64,000 bases of DNA from Oscillatoriales cyanobacterium PMM_0080 (GCA_949127775.1 CASBQF010000066.1:16386-80385); one strand, 5' to 3'; counted from the first letter of the stretch, positions 48,380-58,408 are shown. A program made the numbers and translations. The notes: generated from the sequence alone by a model not told the origin.

Positions 48380-48936
48380 ACTGATTTTACTGCCTTTGGC
48401 GAAAATTTGTTCTTGACTAATTCTTCATTCAGTGCCAGTTTGTTTTCTACTCTGTCTACAAACAGCACTCCGTTGAGGTGATCCATTTCGTGCTGAATTG
48501 CCCTTGACAGTAATTCAGTCGCTTTCAGGGTTTGAGGACGGCCGTATTCGTCACGATAAGACAGTTCAATGACTTCTGGGCGTTTGACTTCTAAATAGAC
48601 TCCCGGAATGCTCAAGCACCCTTCTTGCAAGATACAGACTTCACCGCTGGTACTTTTGATAGTAGGGTTAATCAAAACCAACGGGAGTGCTTCGGGATTG
48701 TCCGGTTCGCAATCAAGCACGATGACTTGTTTGTTCACTCCAACTTGAGGAGCTGCTAAACCGATGCCTTCAGCACTGTACATCGTTTGCAGCATTTCTC
48801 GTACGAGCTGCCGAATTTCTGCATCGACGCTTTTAACGCGCTTTGCTGGCTGTCGCAGGACGCGATCGCCTAATGTGTATATTGTTAGAGGCGGTTTTTC
48901 TAACTTTTTCTTTTCCACCAAAACCTGAACCGTCAT
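48376..48936 (-). CDS. def: Peptide deformylase
   Basis: EGIGLAAPQVGVNKQ, EGCLSIPG, QHEMDHLNGVLFVDR. Confidence 0.97.
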   Translation of the reverse strand: MTVQVLVEKKKLEKPPLTIYTLGDRVLRQPAKRVKSVDAEIRQLVREMLQTMYSAEGIGLAAPQVGVNKQVIVLDCEPDNPEALPLVLINPTIKSTSGEVCILQEGCLSIPGVYLEVKRPEVIELSYRDEYGRPQTLKATELLSRAIQHEMDHLNGVLFVDRVENKLALNEELVKNKFSPKAVKSV

Positions 48937-49036
48937 AAAACCTCGCGGGATGTTGGGAAATCCCCAACGAAAGCTGTTGGGGATGAAATTGGAACCAATA
49001 CTATTATTTTCAATATTAATCTAATTTCAGGTAGCC

Positions 49037-49549
49037 ATGACTGGAAACGCACCAAACCAACGGCCGATTATTTTTCTGGGGTTTTCGCCTGCTTTAGTGG
49101 TGGTAGAGCTCGCAGGGGCGATCGCAATTTTACTGTCGATTTTGCTCATTGTACAGTTTTGGGAGGTTTTGCCCGATCGAATTCCGATTCATTTCGGGTT
49201 TTCTGGGCTGGCTGATGCTTGGGGCGACAAAGTGACGATTTGGATAATGCCGGCGATTGCTGCCATTATTTTTGGGGTTTTAACTGCGGTATCTCGTTAT
49301 CCGCATACTTTAAAATATCCCGTACCGATTACTTCGGAGAATGCCCGTCGGCAATATCTGGTTGGGCGAAGCCTTTTGGTTTGGCTGAAAGCGGAGGTTT
49401 GTTGGCTGTTTGCCTTTGTGGTGCGGCAACAAATTCTTGTAGCTTTGGGTAATGCTCAAAGGTTTAGTATGGAGTTGCTTTTAGGAATAATTGTTGTGAT
49501 TCTGGGGACGGTTGGCGTGTATTTAGTTAAGGCTTACTTGGCTCGCTAG
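49037..49549 (+). CDS. DUF1648-like membrane protein
   Basis: FWEVLPDRIPIHFGFSGLADAWGDKVTIWIMPAIA. Confidence 0.8.
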   Translation: MTGNAPNQRPIIFLGFSPALVVVELAGAIAILLSILLIVQFWEVLPDRIPIHFGFSGLADAWGDKVTIWIMPAIAAIIFGVLTAVSRYPHTLKYPVPITSENARRQYLVGRSLLVWLKAEVCWLFAFVVRQQILVALGNAQRFSMELLLGIIVVILGTVGVYLVKAYLAR

Positions 49550-49881
49550 ATTTCATTCAGTTGACAGTTGACAGTAGACAGTAGACCTCTTGCATAAATC
49601 TTTGATTGATGCAGAAACCGCAGATGTAAGGCAGATAAACACAGATAAACGCAGATAATTTCAGGATTGGAAGTTATTTTTGCAATCTTGTCTAGTTAAC
49701 AAAAGAAGCAAGATGATTAATGAATCGTCTTTTTTGAATTTTACCGATCGGGCTTTGGACTTTAAACCAATTATTTATGGCAAGCAAAAACTTTTATATA
49801 AAAAGGTCTGATAGTTAGGAATTTAGTTTTTTCTTGTGAAATTTTTAAGAAGGACTAAAGTCCTAACTACGAACGGATCGG

Positions 49882-50337
49882 CTAACTCATCAGATATGTT
49901 TGCTGACTGTTCATCGGCAATACTCGCAGCCGTCTATTTCTCAAATCTGGTTCTAAACCTAGTTCTTCCATTGGAGTCACGCCCAGCAAAACAGCGGAAA
50001 CGCCTTCGGGCAATTCTAAACAATCAAATCTCCCTTCTCTTCCCTCTATAATAATCTGAGCACCTGCAAAAAATCGACCTTTTCTGATGCCAGCCGATGT
50101 TTCTACATCTCTTTCTCCTACTTGTTTTAAACCAAGTTGGCTGATAATGAGAGCTGGCAGGGAAAGCAGTGTCGCTCCGGTATCGACAATAACTTTATCG
50201 ATCGTCACAGAGCGAACTTCTTCAGCAGAAATGAAGCCTCGTTCTGCCATAACTAGATCGATGCGATTCGTGACGGCGATTGTTGTCAGAACTTGACCCA
50301 TTTGTTTGCCTTGCAGATTTGGGAGTACGAGTGTCAT
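49882..50337 (-). CDS. Clan AA (retropepsin-like) aspartic protease, paralog 1
   Basis: VIVDTGATLLSLPALIISQLGL (DTGA) and a C-terminal AVLLGVTPMEELGLEPD block. Confidence 0.85.
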   Translation of the reverse strand: MTLVLPNLQGKQMGQVLTTIAVTNRIDLVMAERGFISAEEVRSVTIDKVIVDTGATLLSLPALIISQLGLKQVGERDVETSAGIRKGRFFAGAQIIIEGREGRFDCLELPEGVSAVLLGVTPMEELGLEPDLRNRRLRVLPMNSQQTYLMS

Positions 50338-50442
50338 ATTATGTTAGCTTTTTGAGTGCAATTAATTGTATATTTCTGGGCTGTTTGGTCAGAGATAATT
50401 CCGCTCCTCAATTCTCTTTCAAATCTATTGAAGACGGATAAA

Positions 50443-50898
50443 TTAAAGCATCAGATATGTTTGCTCTTCGTTCATCGGCAATACTCGCAACCGTCGATTT
50501 TTTAAATCTGGTTCTAAGCCTAGTCTTTCCATCGGAATTACCCCCAGCAAAACTGCATCAACTCCCTCGGGCATTTCCAGGCAGTCAAACACCGCTTGTC
50601 GCCCTTCAACTTCCAGCATAATATCTTGAAATATCCGCCCTTTTCTGATTCCCGCAGCAGTTTCTACATTGGTTTCTCCAAGCTGGATTAAACCCAACTG
50701 GCTGATAATGGGCGCTGGTAAGGCAAGCAGAGTGGCTCCGGTATCGACTAGAACTTTGTCGAGAGTGAATGAACGAATTTCACCCGCAGAAATGAACCCG
50801 CGCTCAGCGAGAACTTGATCGATGCGATTGGTGACGGTGATTGTAGTGATTACTTGACCCATTTGTTTGCCTTGAAGATTGGGGAGTACCAGGGTCAT
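50443..50898 (-). CDS. Clan AA (retropepsin-like) aspartic protease, paralog 2
   Basis: VLVDTGATLLALPAPIISQLGL; same length (151 aa) and layout as paralog 1. Confidence 0.85.
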   Translation of the reverse strand: MTLVLPNLQGKQMGQVITTITVTNRIDQVLAERGFISAGEIRSFTLDKVLVDTGATLLALPAPIISQLGLIQLGETNVETAAGIRKGRIFQDIMLEVEGRQAVFDCLEMPEGVDAVLLGVIPMERLGLEPDLKNRRLRVLPMNEEQTYLML

Positions 50899-51005
50899 AT
50901 TATGTTACCTCTTTGAGTGTAATAACTGGATATTTCTATTGTAATGCTATCTAGAATCCTACTTAGTTAGTTAAAATCGTTTTAGCGATCGACCAAAATT
51001 AGAAT

Positions 51006-52313
51006 TTGCCTCAACGCATGACACCAGAATCAAACTCTTCTCAACCCAATCCTCCTGAGTCCAACGTGACTGTAGAAAATCTCAACGGTGCGACCCCTGC
51101 TGTGCCGCCAGAATCAGCGACAATCGTCGCTACTGCTAAATCGACAAAACCGCTGCCGCCGCCTCCTCCAAGTCGTAACGTTTTTGCGCCACTCCAGCCA
51201 CCACAAACGAATACTGAGCTATCGGCTTCGGTGTTGATCTTGGGATCGATCGCAGCCATGATTATAGGGCTAGCCATTGATGTCGTGTGGCTCGGTTTGT
51301 TTGGTGCGATTTTCGCGATCGCGATCGCCCTGCGGATGATGTGGCCCAATTGGGGCAAAGTTTGGACGCAGCTCATCCCTCCGACTTGGCGCACCCTAAT
51401 CGTCTCTAGCTTCGGGCTGTTAACGGGGATAGTTGGCTTGCTGATTCTCAGCGGTACTAATACCGAACCGGGAAGCCGCAATATTCAGATTAACTGGGAT
51501 GCGGTGGGAGCAGTAGGCGAAGTCGTCGGCGCTTTGGGTCAAATTTTGATCGCGATTTTGGGCGTTTATGTGGCTTGGCGGCAGTATGTGATCTCGAAAG
51601 ATTTGACGATTCAGCAAAACAGAATTACGCAGCAGCAAACAATTGATGCTTATTTTCAAGGGGTGTCCGATTTAGCCCTTGATGAGCAAGGATTTTTGGA
51701 AGATTGGCCGCAGGAAAGGGCGATCGCCGAAGGTCGCACGGCTGCGATTATGAGCAGTGTGGATGCTGAAGGTAAAGCGAAAATTCTGCGGTTTTTGTCG
51801 CAGTCGAGGTTGGTTACTCCTTTGAAGCGCGATCGGCTTTTAGGCCGCCCCATCCTTGACGGCAATGGCGGCTACGCTGAAGACAGAGATCACGGCATCC
51901 GCGTCATCGATTTAAATGTGATGTTAGCGGGTGCTGACATGGCTGGCACTGATTTGCGGTGGACTGATTTGAGCGAAGCCAACCTTGTGCGGGCGAATCT
52001 CAACAAGTGCGATTTAGTCAAAGCCAACCTCTCGCGCGCTGTCTTGTACGACGCAAATCTCGCTCGCGCCGACATGAAAGGCGCTACATTATTTTATGGT
52101 TCGGTAGAAACTGCATCTCCCCGCAGCCGCACGGAATTTCCCAATTACACCACGGGTGAACATACTGGCGCTGTAGTTGAACGCGCTGATTTTACCGCTG
52201 TCAAGCGACTATCGGACGAGCAACGACACTACTGTTGCTCTTGGTGCGGATCGAAGTCGAGAGATACTATTCCGGGCGGCTGCGAAGGGATTCCCAATAA
52301 ACTCGGGCGGTGA
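51006..52313 (+). CDS. Membrane-anchored pentapeptide repeat protein
   Basis: TM segments, then ADMAGTDLRWTDLSEANLVRANLNKCDLVKANLSRAVLYDANLARADMKGATL. Confidence 0.88.
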   Translation: MPQRMTPESNSSQPNPPESNVTVENLNGATPAVPPESATIVATAKSTKPLPPPPPSRNVFAPLQPPQTNTELSASVLILGSIAAMIIGLAIDVVWLGLFGAIFAIAIALRMMWPNWGKVWTQLIPPTWRTLIVSSFGLLTGIVGLLILSGTNTEPGSRNIQINWDAVGAVGEVVGALGQILIAILGVYVAWRQYVISKDLTIQQNRITQQQTIDAYFQGVSDLALDEQGFLEDWPQERAIAEGRTAAIMSSVDAEGKAKILRFLSQSRLVTPLKRDRLLGRPILDGNGGYAEDRDHGIRVIDLNVMLAGADMAGTDLRWTDLSEANLVRANLNKCDLVKANLSRAVLYDANLARADMKGATLFYGSVETASPRSRTEFPNYTTGEHTGAVVERADFTAVKRLSDEQRHYCCSWCGSKSRDTIPGGCEGIPNKLGR

Positions 52314-52336
52314 CTACTCCACACACTGGTTCTGTC

Positions 52337-52432
52337 ACGCATTTAAATTGTATATTCAGGGCAGGCTCTCCCGCCCACTCCACTCATTGTTTGATTTTTT
52401 TTAACATACAATTTAAATGCAGAACAGCTTAT
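52337..52432. repeat. Inverted-repeat element with GCATTTAAATTGTAT arms
   Basis: CACGCATTTAAATTGTATATT ... AACATACAATTTAAATGCAGAACAGCTTA. The right arm recurs at about 60408-60432. Confidence 0.75.
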
Positions 52433-52443
52433 TACCAGCGAGC

Positions 52444-54180
52444 TTAAACCAACAATTGATATTTTTCTTGTGCCAAACGGTAAAGCGGCCGCCACACCAA
52501 ACGGTTAGTCAATACAACCAGCAATGACATCACAGAAGTAGCCGCTAAAAGCAAAGGAAAATTGCCTGATGCTGTTGCTTCAGAAATCGTCTCACCTAAA
52601 CCACTTGTTCTAATTATTTCACCTTTAAACTGCACGTATTCGCTGACAATACTCGCATTCCAAGCACCGCCAACCGCCGTAATAATTCCTGTGATTAAGT
52701 AAGGGAAAATCCCGGGTAGGATTAAAGTTTTCCAGCGCTGAATTAAGGAAAGTTTGTAAACTTGTGCTGCTTCAAATAACTCCGAAGGTATCGATTGAGC
52801 TCCCGCAATCACATTAAATAGCAAATACCACATTGTACCCAACATCATCAGCGCCACTGAACCAATTTGCAAGCCGCCTCCAGCCTGAATTAAACCTAGC
52901 AGCAATACGGGAAATAAAGCCGTTGCTGGTACAGAAGCGGCTATTTGCACTAATGGCTGCAAAATCTGAGCTAAACGCGGATTTCGACCGATCGCCACTC
53001 CGAGCGGTACAGTCCATAACAGCGATAAAAATAACGCACAAATAACTCGCAAAGCCGTGAAAAATGCACCTCCCACAACCTTTTGCCAGTCAGACATACT
53101 CAGCAACCTGAGCAGCATCACCGCTTCCCAAGTACCCCAGAGGACAATGAGGGCAAACCCGCTGAGAAACAGCCAATTTATCCAATTTCCGATCAGGCTT
53201 TGTCGGCGAGGACTTGTTGGTAAATTAGCAGGTGCAAAACCTCTTGCCACATAGCGATCGAAACTGTCGCCTACGGGCGATATGCGCGACTTCAACACCC
53301 GCAGCGTCGCCGATCGCCTTAAAAAGTCTAACACCTTTGACTGCGGTACATTGGTAGCTTCCACGGCTTGATATTTGAACTTTTCTACCCAAGCAATCAA
53401 AGGCTGCCAGATCAAAAAATCTATGGCTATAATCACACCAACTAATACTGCTAAACCCCAGCCGATCGCCCCAAAATTCCCTTCATTGGCAGCCTTGCCC
53501 AAATAAGAACCGAGTCCGGGTAAATTAAAGTTTTTGTCACCCAAGGTAAAAGATTCGATCGCAATCAAAAAGAACCAGCCGCCTGCCACTGACATGACGC
53601 TATTCCACACCAGCCCGATCGCACCAGCCGGCAACTCTAACGTCCAAAACTGCTGCCAAGCATTGAGCCGATAAACTTGAGCAGCTTCCTTAAGTTCTTG
53701 CGGAATACCGGAAAGTGACTGATAGAAACTAAAAGTCATATTCCAAGTCATCCCAGTAAATATCAGGATAATCGATGCGAGTTCTACGCCAATTTTTTGA
53801 CCGGGGAATAGCGTAACTAGCGCTAAAACAACTCCCGGCAAAAAAGACAAAACTGGAATCGATTGCAAAATGTCTAACAAGGGAATTAAAATTTTTGCTG
53901 CTAAGGGAGATCGGTAAGCCGAATAAGCATAGACTAGCGTAAATAGTAGTGATAAAAAATAAGCGGCTGCCATCCGTAAAAGAGTTTGGGCTGTATATAT
54001 TGGCAAGACGCTTAGCGTTGTTTCAATTTTGTAAGTAGGGTTATAGTCACCAGTGAATTGAGAAGCTGTTTGGACTATTACGAAAATTAGAGAGAAGATT
54101 GCTAGAATCAGCAAGCCGTCTTGCCAAGTCCAAGCCGATCTTTCTAAAGCTTTATTAGCAGGTGTTAGAGGTCTTGTCAT
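52444..54180 (-). CDS. ABC transporter permease, tandem-fused NitT/TauT type
   Basis: Two BPD-type permease halves (GMTWNMTFSFYQSLSGIPQELKEAAQVYRL; LGTMWYLLFNVIAGAQSIPSELFEAAQVYKL). Confidence 0.9.
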   Translation of the reverse strand: MTRPLTPANKALERSAWTWQDGLLILAIFSLIFVIVQTASQFTGDYNPTYKIETTLSVLPIYTAQTLLRMAAAYFLSLLFTLVYAYSAYRSPLAAKILIPLLDILQSIPVLSFLPGVVLALVTLFPGQKIGVELASIILIFTGMTWNMTFSFYQSLSGIPQELKEAAQVYRLNAWQQFWTLELPAGAIGLVWNSVMSVAGGWFFLIAIESFTLGDKNFNLPGLGSYLGKAANEGNFGAIGWGLAVLVGVIIAIDFLIWQPLIAWVEKFKYQAVEATNVPQSKVLDFLRRSATLRVLKSRISPVGDSFDRYVARGFAPANLPTSPRRQSLIGNWINWLFLSGFALIVLWGTWEAVMLLRLLSMSDWQKVVGGAFFTALRVICALFLSLLWTVPLGVAIGRNPRLAQILQPLVQIAASVPATALFPVLLLGLIQAGGGLQIGSVALMMLGTMWYLLFNVIAGAQSIPSELFEAAQVYKLSLIQRWKTLILPGIFPYLITGIITAVGGAWNASIVSEYVQFKGEIIRTSGLGETISEATASGNFPLLLAATSVMSLLVVLTNRLVWRPLYRLAQEKYQLLV

Positions 54181-54419
54181 AATAATTAGTTATTGGGAAT
54201 TAGTTATTGGGAATTGGGCATTGGGCGTTGGTAATTGGTAATTGGTAACTAAGTAGGTGGGTACAAATAAATATTAGATGGGGAGGGCGGGTTTTGCCTC
54301 GATCAACTGGCTTTTATCATGGATTCTGAAGCTCAACCCGCCCCTACCAAATACTATTGTTGTTTTCCAATGACTACTTAATGACAACTGTCAACTGTCA
54401 ACTGTCAACTGTCAACTGA

Positions 54420-55763
54420 CTACTCATCTTTATCTTCAGATTCTAAGAATATTTCGCCGCCAGGTTCGTCGTAGCTATATAACTCCGCATAACGTCCCCA
54501 ATCAATAGCAGTTTTCAATTGTCGCATTGCTTCTTCGGGGCTAAAATGGGCTTCGAGAATATCCAAAATTAACTCTTCAGAAATGCGGTGATTCCGCTTG
54601 ACTTGAAGCATTCGAGAAACTTGCTGTACGAGGCGAATATTGCTGAGAATTTGGGCGCGAACAATTTGTTTTCGCTGGTCAATTCCGCCGGCAATGAATT
54701 GAATACCAACGGGCGTTAACAGGAGATCGCCTTCTTGGATTATTAGAAATTCCATTAATTTGGCGGCTTCCACGATCGGCAAAAGGTCGTCAACTTCTAA
54801 CATTAATTCTTGACCAAGGCGATAAAGGTCTTTTTCCTTGCGATCTTCCAAGAGTTCCAACAAACCTGCGATCGCACCAATGCGCACCTGCGGTAGAGAT
54901 TGATATTTAGCACTGGGCGCTGGTTCAGGTTGAGACACAGTAGTGGCACTTGCGGTAGGTGCAGCCACGGTTTCGCAGCTTAACTCTGGATTCGTCAGAA
55001 TTTTGTATACTTGGTCTACGAGGGCTTGAAATTCGGCTGTTTTGCGATCGCGATAGTGCGGCAAAGTCACCGTCAATTCGGCGCGAATTCGCCCCGGGTT
55101 GCGGCCGAGGACTACAATGCGATCGGCTAAAATGACCGCTTCTTCAATCCCGTGAGTTACGATTAACACAGCTTTAGTCGGAATTTTTTTTTCTAGCCAC
55201 AAATCTAATAACTCAAACCGCAAGTTTTCTGCTGTCAGCACGTCTAAAGCTGAAAACGGTTCATCCATGCAAAGCAATTCGGGTTCTACCGCCAAAGCTC
55301 TAGCAAATCCTACCCGCTGCCGCATTCCGCCAGAAAGTTCTTTCGGATAAGCATTTTCAAATCCGTCCAAACCGATAATATCTATCATCCGCAAGGCTTT
55401 TTGTCGGCGCGGTTCGCGCAATTCTCCTTTAGCTTTTAATCCTAATTCTACATTTTCTAGTACCGTCAGCCAGGGATACAGCGCAAAGTTTTGAAAGACA
55501 ATTGCTACTCCAGGATTCAAGCCGACTAAAGGACGATTGTGGTAGAGAACTTGACCGTTGCTGGGTGGGATTAGTCCGGCAATCATCCGCATTAATGTTG
55601 ATTTTCCTGAACCGGAAGGGCCGAGCAAAGCTACTATTTCGCCCGATCGCACTTCTAAGTCAATGGGCTCTAAAATAGATATTTTTTGACCGTTGGGTTG
55701 TTGGTAAGCCTTGCTGACACCTTCTAAGGTAATGAGGCACTCTGTTGCTGTCTTGAGTATCAC
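54420..55763 (-). CDS. ABC transporter ATP-binding protein, NitT/TauT type, with C-terminal AAA-associated domain
   Basis: [52 protein letters not shown]; about 180-aa C-terminal extension. Confidence 0.9.
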   Translation of the reverse strand: MILKTATECLITLEGVSKAYQQPNGQKISILEPIDLEVRSGEIVALLGPSGSGKSTLMRMIAGLIPPSNGQVLYHNRPLVGLNPGVAIVFQNFALYPWLTVLENVELGLKAKGELREPRRQKALRMIDIIGLDGFENAYPKELSGGMRQRVGFARALAVEPELLCMDEPFSALDVLTAENLRFELLDLWLEKKIPTKAVLIVTHGIEEAVILADRIVVLGRNPGRIRAELTVTLPHYRDRKTAEFQALVDQVYKILTNPELSCETVAAPTASATTVSQPEPAPSAKYQSLPQVRIGAIAGLLELLEDRKEKDLYRLGQELMLEVDDLLPIVEAAKLMEFLIIQEGDLLLTPVGIQFIAGGIDQRKQIVRAQILSNIRLVQQVSRMLQVKRNHRISEELILDILEAHFSPEEAMRQLKTAIDWGRYAELYSYDEPGGEIFLESEDKDE

Positions 55764-56125
55764 AACTAAACCTCCTATGTGTTTAAATTTAGGTTGAAAT
55801 TAGTCATTACTTAGTAGTTATTGGTGATTAGTCATTAGCAAAAAACTCTCGAAAACGCACAACTGATATTTGTGCGCAGGCATGAGTCCGCGTCGGGCGG
55901 TCTTAAAATTGATTCAAGGGTTCCCATAGCTATACCCCATAAAGTCATTTTTAGCAAGACCTGTTGCCGAGAATCGGTAAAATCTGCCAGATATCAATTA
56001 AAGCGGAAATGAGTGGCGATCGCCAAAATCCAATTTTATCAAAAAACTAAGCTTTTAGATTAGGAATTAATTTAATCAATAGCCAATCAATCAGCGATAA
56101 TTGAGATTATTTACTCTTATTTTAT

Positions 56126-56527
56126 CTATTTTCCTAGGCGGGCTAAAACCACACCTAACTGAACAGATATAACTCCTAGTATGGCACTACCGGCCCAGTA
56201 AAAAGTCGCCAAGGTGTAAGATCGATCGCGCCACAAGACATTTGTCTCTAAACCGTAAGTTGAAAAAGTAGTATAAGCCCCCAAAAAGCCCGTTGCTACC
56301 ATTAACTGTACTTCCGAGGGCATAGCAGGGACTCGTTCAAAAGTGAGGGTGATAAAAAATCCCATAGCCAAGCAACCAGTGATGTTAATAAAAAAAGTTC
56401 CGTAGGGAAAAGCCGTGCCGAAGCGATTGGCAAACCACAAGGTGATATAATAGCGGCTCAAAGCGCCGGCAACGGCACCTAAACTAATTGCGATCGGATG
56501 GCGGAGATTCGAGTCTTGCAGCATCAA
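56126..56527 (-). CDS. crcB: CrcB/Fluc fluoride exporter
   Basis: [62 protein letters not shown]. Confidence 0.95.
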   Translation of the reverse strand: MMLQDSNLRHPIAISLGAVAGALSRYYITLWFANRFGTAFPYGTFFINITGCLAMGFFITLTFERVPAMPSEVQLMVATGFLGAYTTFSTYGLETNVLWRDRSYTLATFYWAGSAILGVISVQLGVVLARLGK

Positions 56528-56642
56528 AGGATTTTAGATTTTAGATTTTAGATTTTAGATTGAGCGGACTCATCTAAACTATTGTATGATTAAATTAGCG
56601 ATTGATCTAGCTGTTCGCAATTAAAACCGATAGAGAGTATTT

Positions 56643-57260
56643 ATGCAGATTGTACTGGCTAGCACAGACGATGATTTGGTTAGAGCATGGGAAAGCACTT
56701 GCGGCAATATTGAAAATGTCAAGATACATCGCGGCTCAATCTTTGATGTGAAATGCGATGCAATTGTGAGTCCGACAAATAGTTTTGGCTTCATGGATGG
56801 TGGCTTAGATTTAAAGATTTTAGAATATTTTGGAGGTCACGTTCAAGAACGATTGCAAAAATCAATTCAGACTCGTCATCACGGCGAACTATTAGTAGGC
56901 ATGGCAGAAGTTGTAAATACAGATCATGCTGAAGTTCCCTATTTAATTGCTGTTCCAACAATGCGAGTTCCCACAGTTTTAACAGAGACAGTAAATGTCT
57001 ATCTGGCAACTCGTGCTATTTTAACTCTCGTAAAATTTGGCACGGTTCCAGACGGAACTCCAGTCAAACATATCATTGGAACTATCGCTATCCCCGGCAT
57101 GGGTACGGGTATAGGCAAAGTGCCACTGGATATCTGCGCACATCAGATGAAAGTTGCGCTCGAAGATATCCTCTTATCTCAATACAAGTTTCCTGAATCT
57201 TGGCAGCAGGCTCAGAAATGTCACCATTTGTTATATTCGAGTAACGTTGGAGATTCGTAG
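56643..57260 (+). CDS. Macro domain protein
   Basis: IHRGSIFDVKCDAIVSPTNSFGFMDGGLDLKILEYFG..IIGTIAIPGMGTGIGKVPLDICAHQMKVAL. Confidence 0.88.
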   Translation: MQIVLASTDDDLVRAWESTCGNIENVKIHRGSIFDVKCDAIVSPTNSFGFMDGGLDLKILEYFGGHVQERLQKSIQTRHHGELLVGMAEVVNTDHAEVPYLIAVPTMRVPTVLTETVNVYLATRAILTLVKFGTVPDGTPVKHIIGTIAIPGMGTGIGKVPLDICAHQMKVALEDILLSQYKFPESWQQAQKCHHLLYSSNVGDS

Positions 57261-57321
57261 TCGGAAAATTGCAGGGGTGAAGCTTCAAACTTTTATAGTA
57301 TTGAGGAACGGGGTTTCTTGA

Positions 57322-57434
57322 TGTTAGACTTGTTGCATAAGTCACAAAATATCTTGAAATTATCTGCGTTGCATCTGTGTTTATCTGCCTAACATCTGCG
57401 GTTGTTCTATCAATCAAAGACTTATGCAAAAAGT
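57322..57434. repeat. MITE-like element with TTGCATAAGTC ends
   Basis: GACTTGTTGCATAAGTC ... GACTTATGCAAAAAGT. Inverted partial copy at about 49583-49680. Confidence 0.75.
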
Positions 57435-57649
57435 TTGTTGTATTTTTTAGGTGTATCTACTTATTGAAAATTTTAGTTCGCTAAACCGTACCTGCAAGTT
57501 GGCGGTATCCTACACATGAACTCAACTTTGGTAGATAAAATGTAGTAGAATAGGACAAAGTTTTTAATCTCAGTCTTAAATGCCAGAATGAATTCTGGCG
57601 TTACACATACAAAGTCCGCTTCTGCAAACTACAAAAGGAGACAATTAAA

Positions 57650-58237
57650 ATGACAGATCCAAATATGACTGAAGAAACAATTATAGATGTAACTCCCGAA
57701 ACGACTGCGATCGTCAAAAAGGAGATGCCCGATGCGACTGATGAGGCGATCGCCGAAACTGCCGTATTATTTGAAGCGATCAAAAAACGCGCAGCAGCAG
57801 AAGTACAAGCAGCGGGGGATCTCACCCGTGAGGCTTACTTGAAAGCTGTGCAGAAAGCGCAGTTAGCCCTTGCTAAAAATAAGACTCACGCCAAAGAAAG
57901 AATGACAGATGCGGTGGGGCTAATTCAAAAGGAAGCTGAGAAAAATTGGCTGGTGGTTGATGCGATTAAAACTCGCGCCCAATCACAGGTACAAGATGCC
58001 GGTGAAATCAGCCGCGAGGCTTATTTGAAAGCGGTGCGCCAAGCGCGAGAAGCGGTAGAACAAAATAAGTTTATCGAACGCGATCGCATTGAACAAGCTG
58101 TTGACCACATTCAGAAGGAATCTGAAAAGAATTGGCACGTTGTGGTTGGGGAAATTGAGTCGATCGGCACTCGTTTGGGAGAAACTGCTAAGTCTGCGTG
58201 GAGTGCGCTAACCAAGTTTTTTGACAAGAAGCATTAA
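57650..58237 (+). CDS. Hypothetical helical protein with internal duplication
   Basis: Two copies of (I)K.RA...VQ.AG(D/E)(L/I)(T/S)REAYLKAV(Q/R)(K/Q)A...QKE(A/S)EKNW.VV. Confidence 0.75.
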   Translation: MTDPNMTEETIIDVTPETTAIVKKEMPDATDEAIAETAVLFEAIKKRAAAEVQAAGDLTREAYLKAVQKAQLALAKNKTHAKERMTDAVGLIQKEAEKNWLVVDAIKTRAQSQVQDAGEISREAYLKAVRQAREAVEQNKFIERDRIEQAVDHIQKESEKNWHVVVGEIESIGTRLGETAKSAWSALTKFFDKKH

Positions 58238-58280
58238 ACTCAAATCTTGCACAATTTTCGCTGAATATTACCGGAAATTA

Positions 58281-58345
58281 GGAGACGGCAGTGCCGTGTC
58301 CCTACAATGTTATTTTGGGGTAGGGAGACGGCATTGCCGTGTCCG
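58281..58345. repeat. Paired palindromic repeats of the ACGGCAGTGCCGT family upstream of aspS
   Basis: GGAGACGGCAGTGCCGTGTCCCTACAATG..GTAGGGAGACGGCATTGCCGTGTCC. Confidence 0.9.
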
Positions 58346-58408
58346 AATTTGCTCGGTCACTAAGCGCTATAATTAGAAAGTTTTATTTTTAGTCCATAAC
58401 CCCGAACC

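Noticed and set aside
56528-56640. Possible fluoride riboswitch upstream of crcB
   Set aside because: The crcB leader consists of TTTTAGA heptads and shows no recognisable fluoride-motif core.
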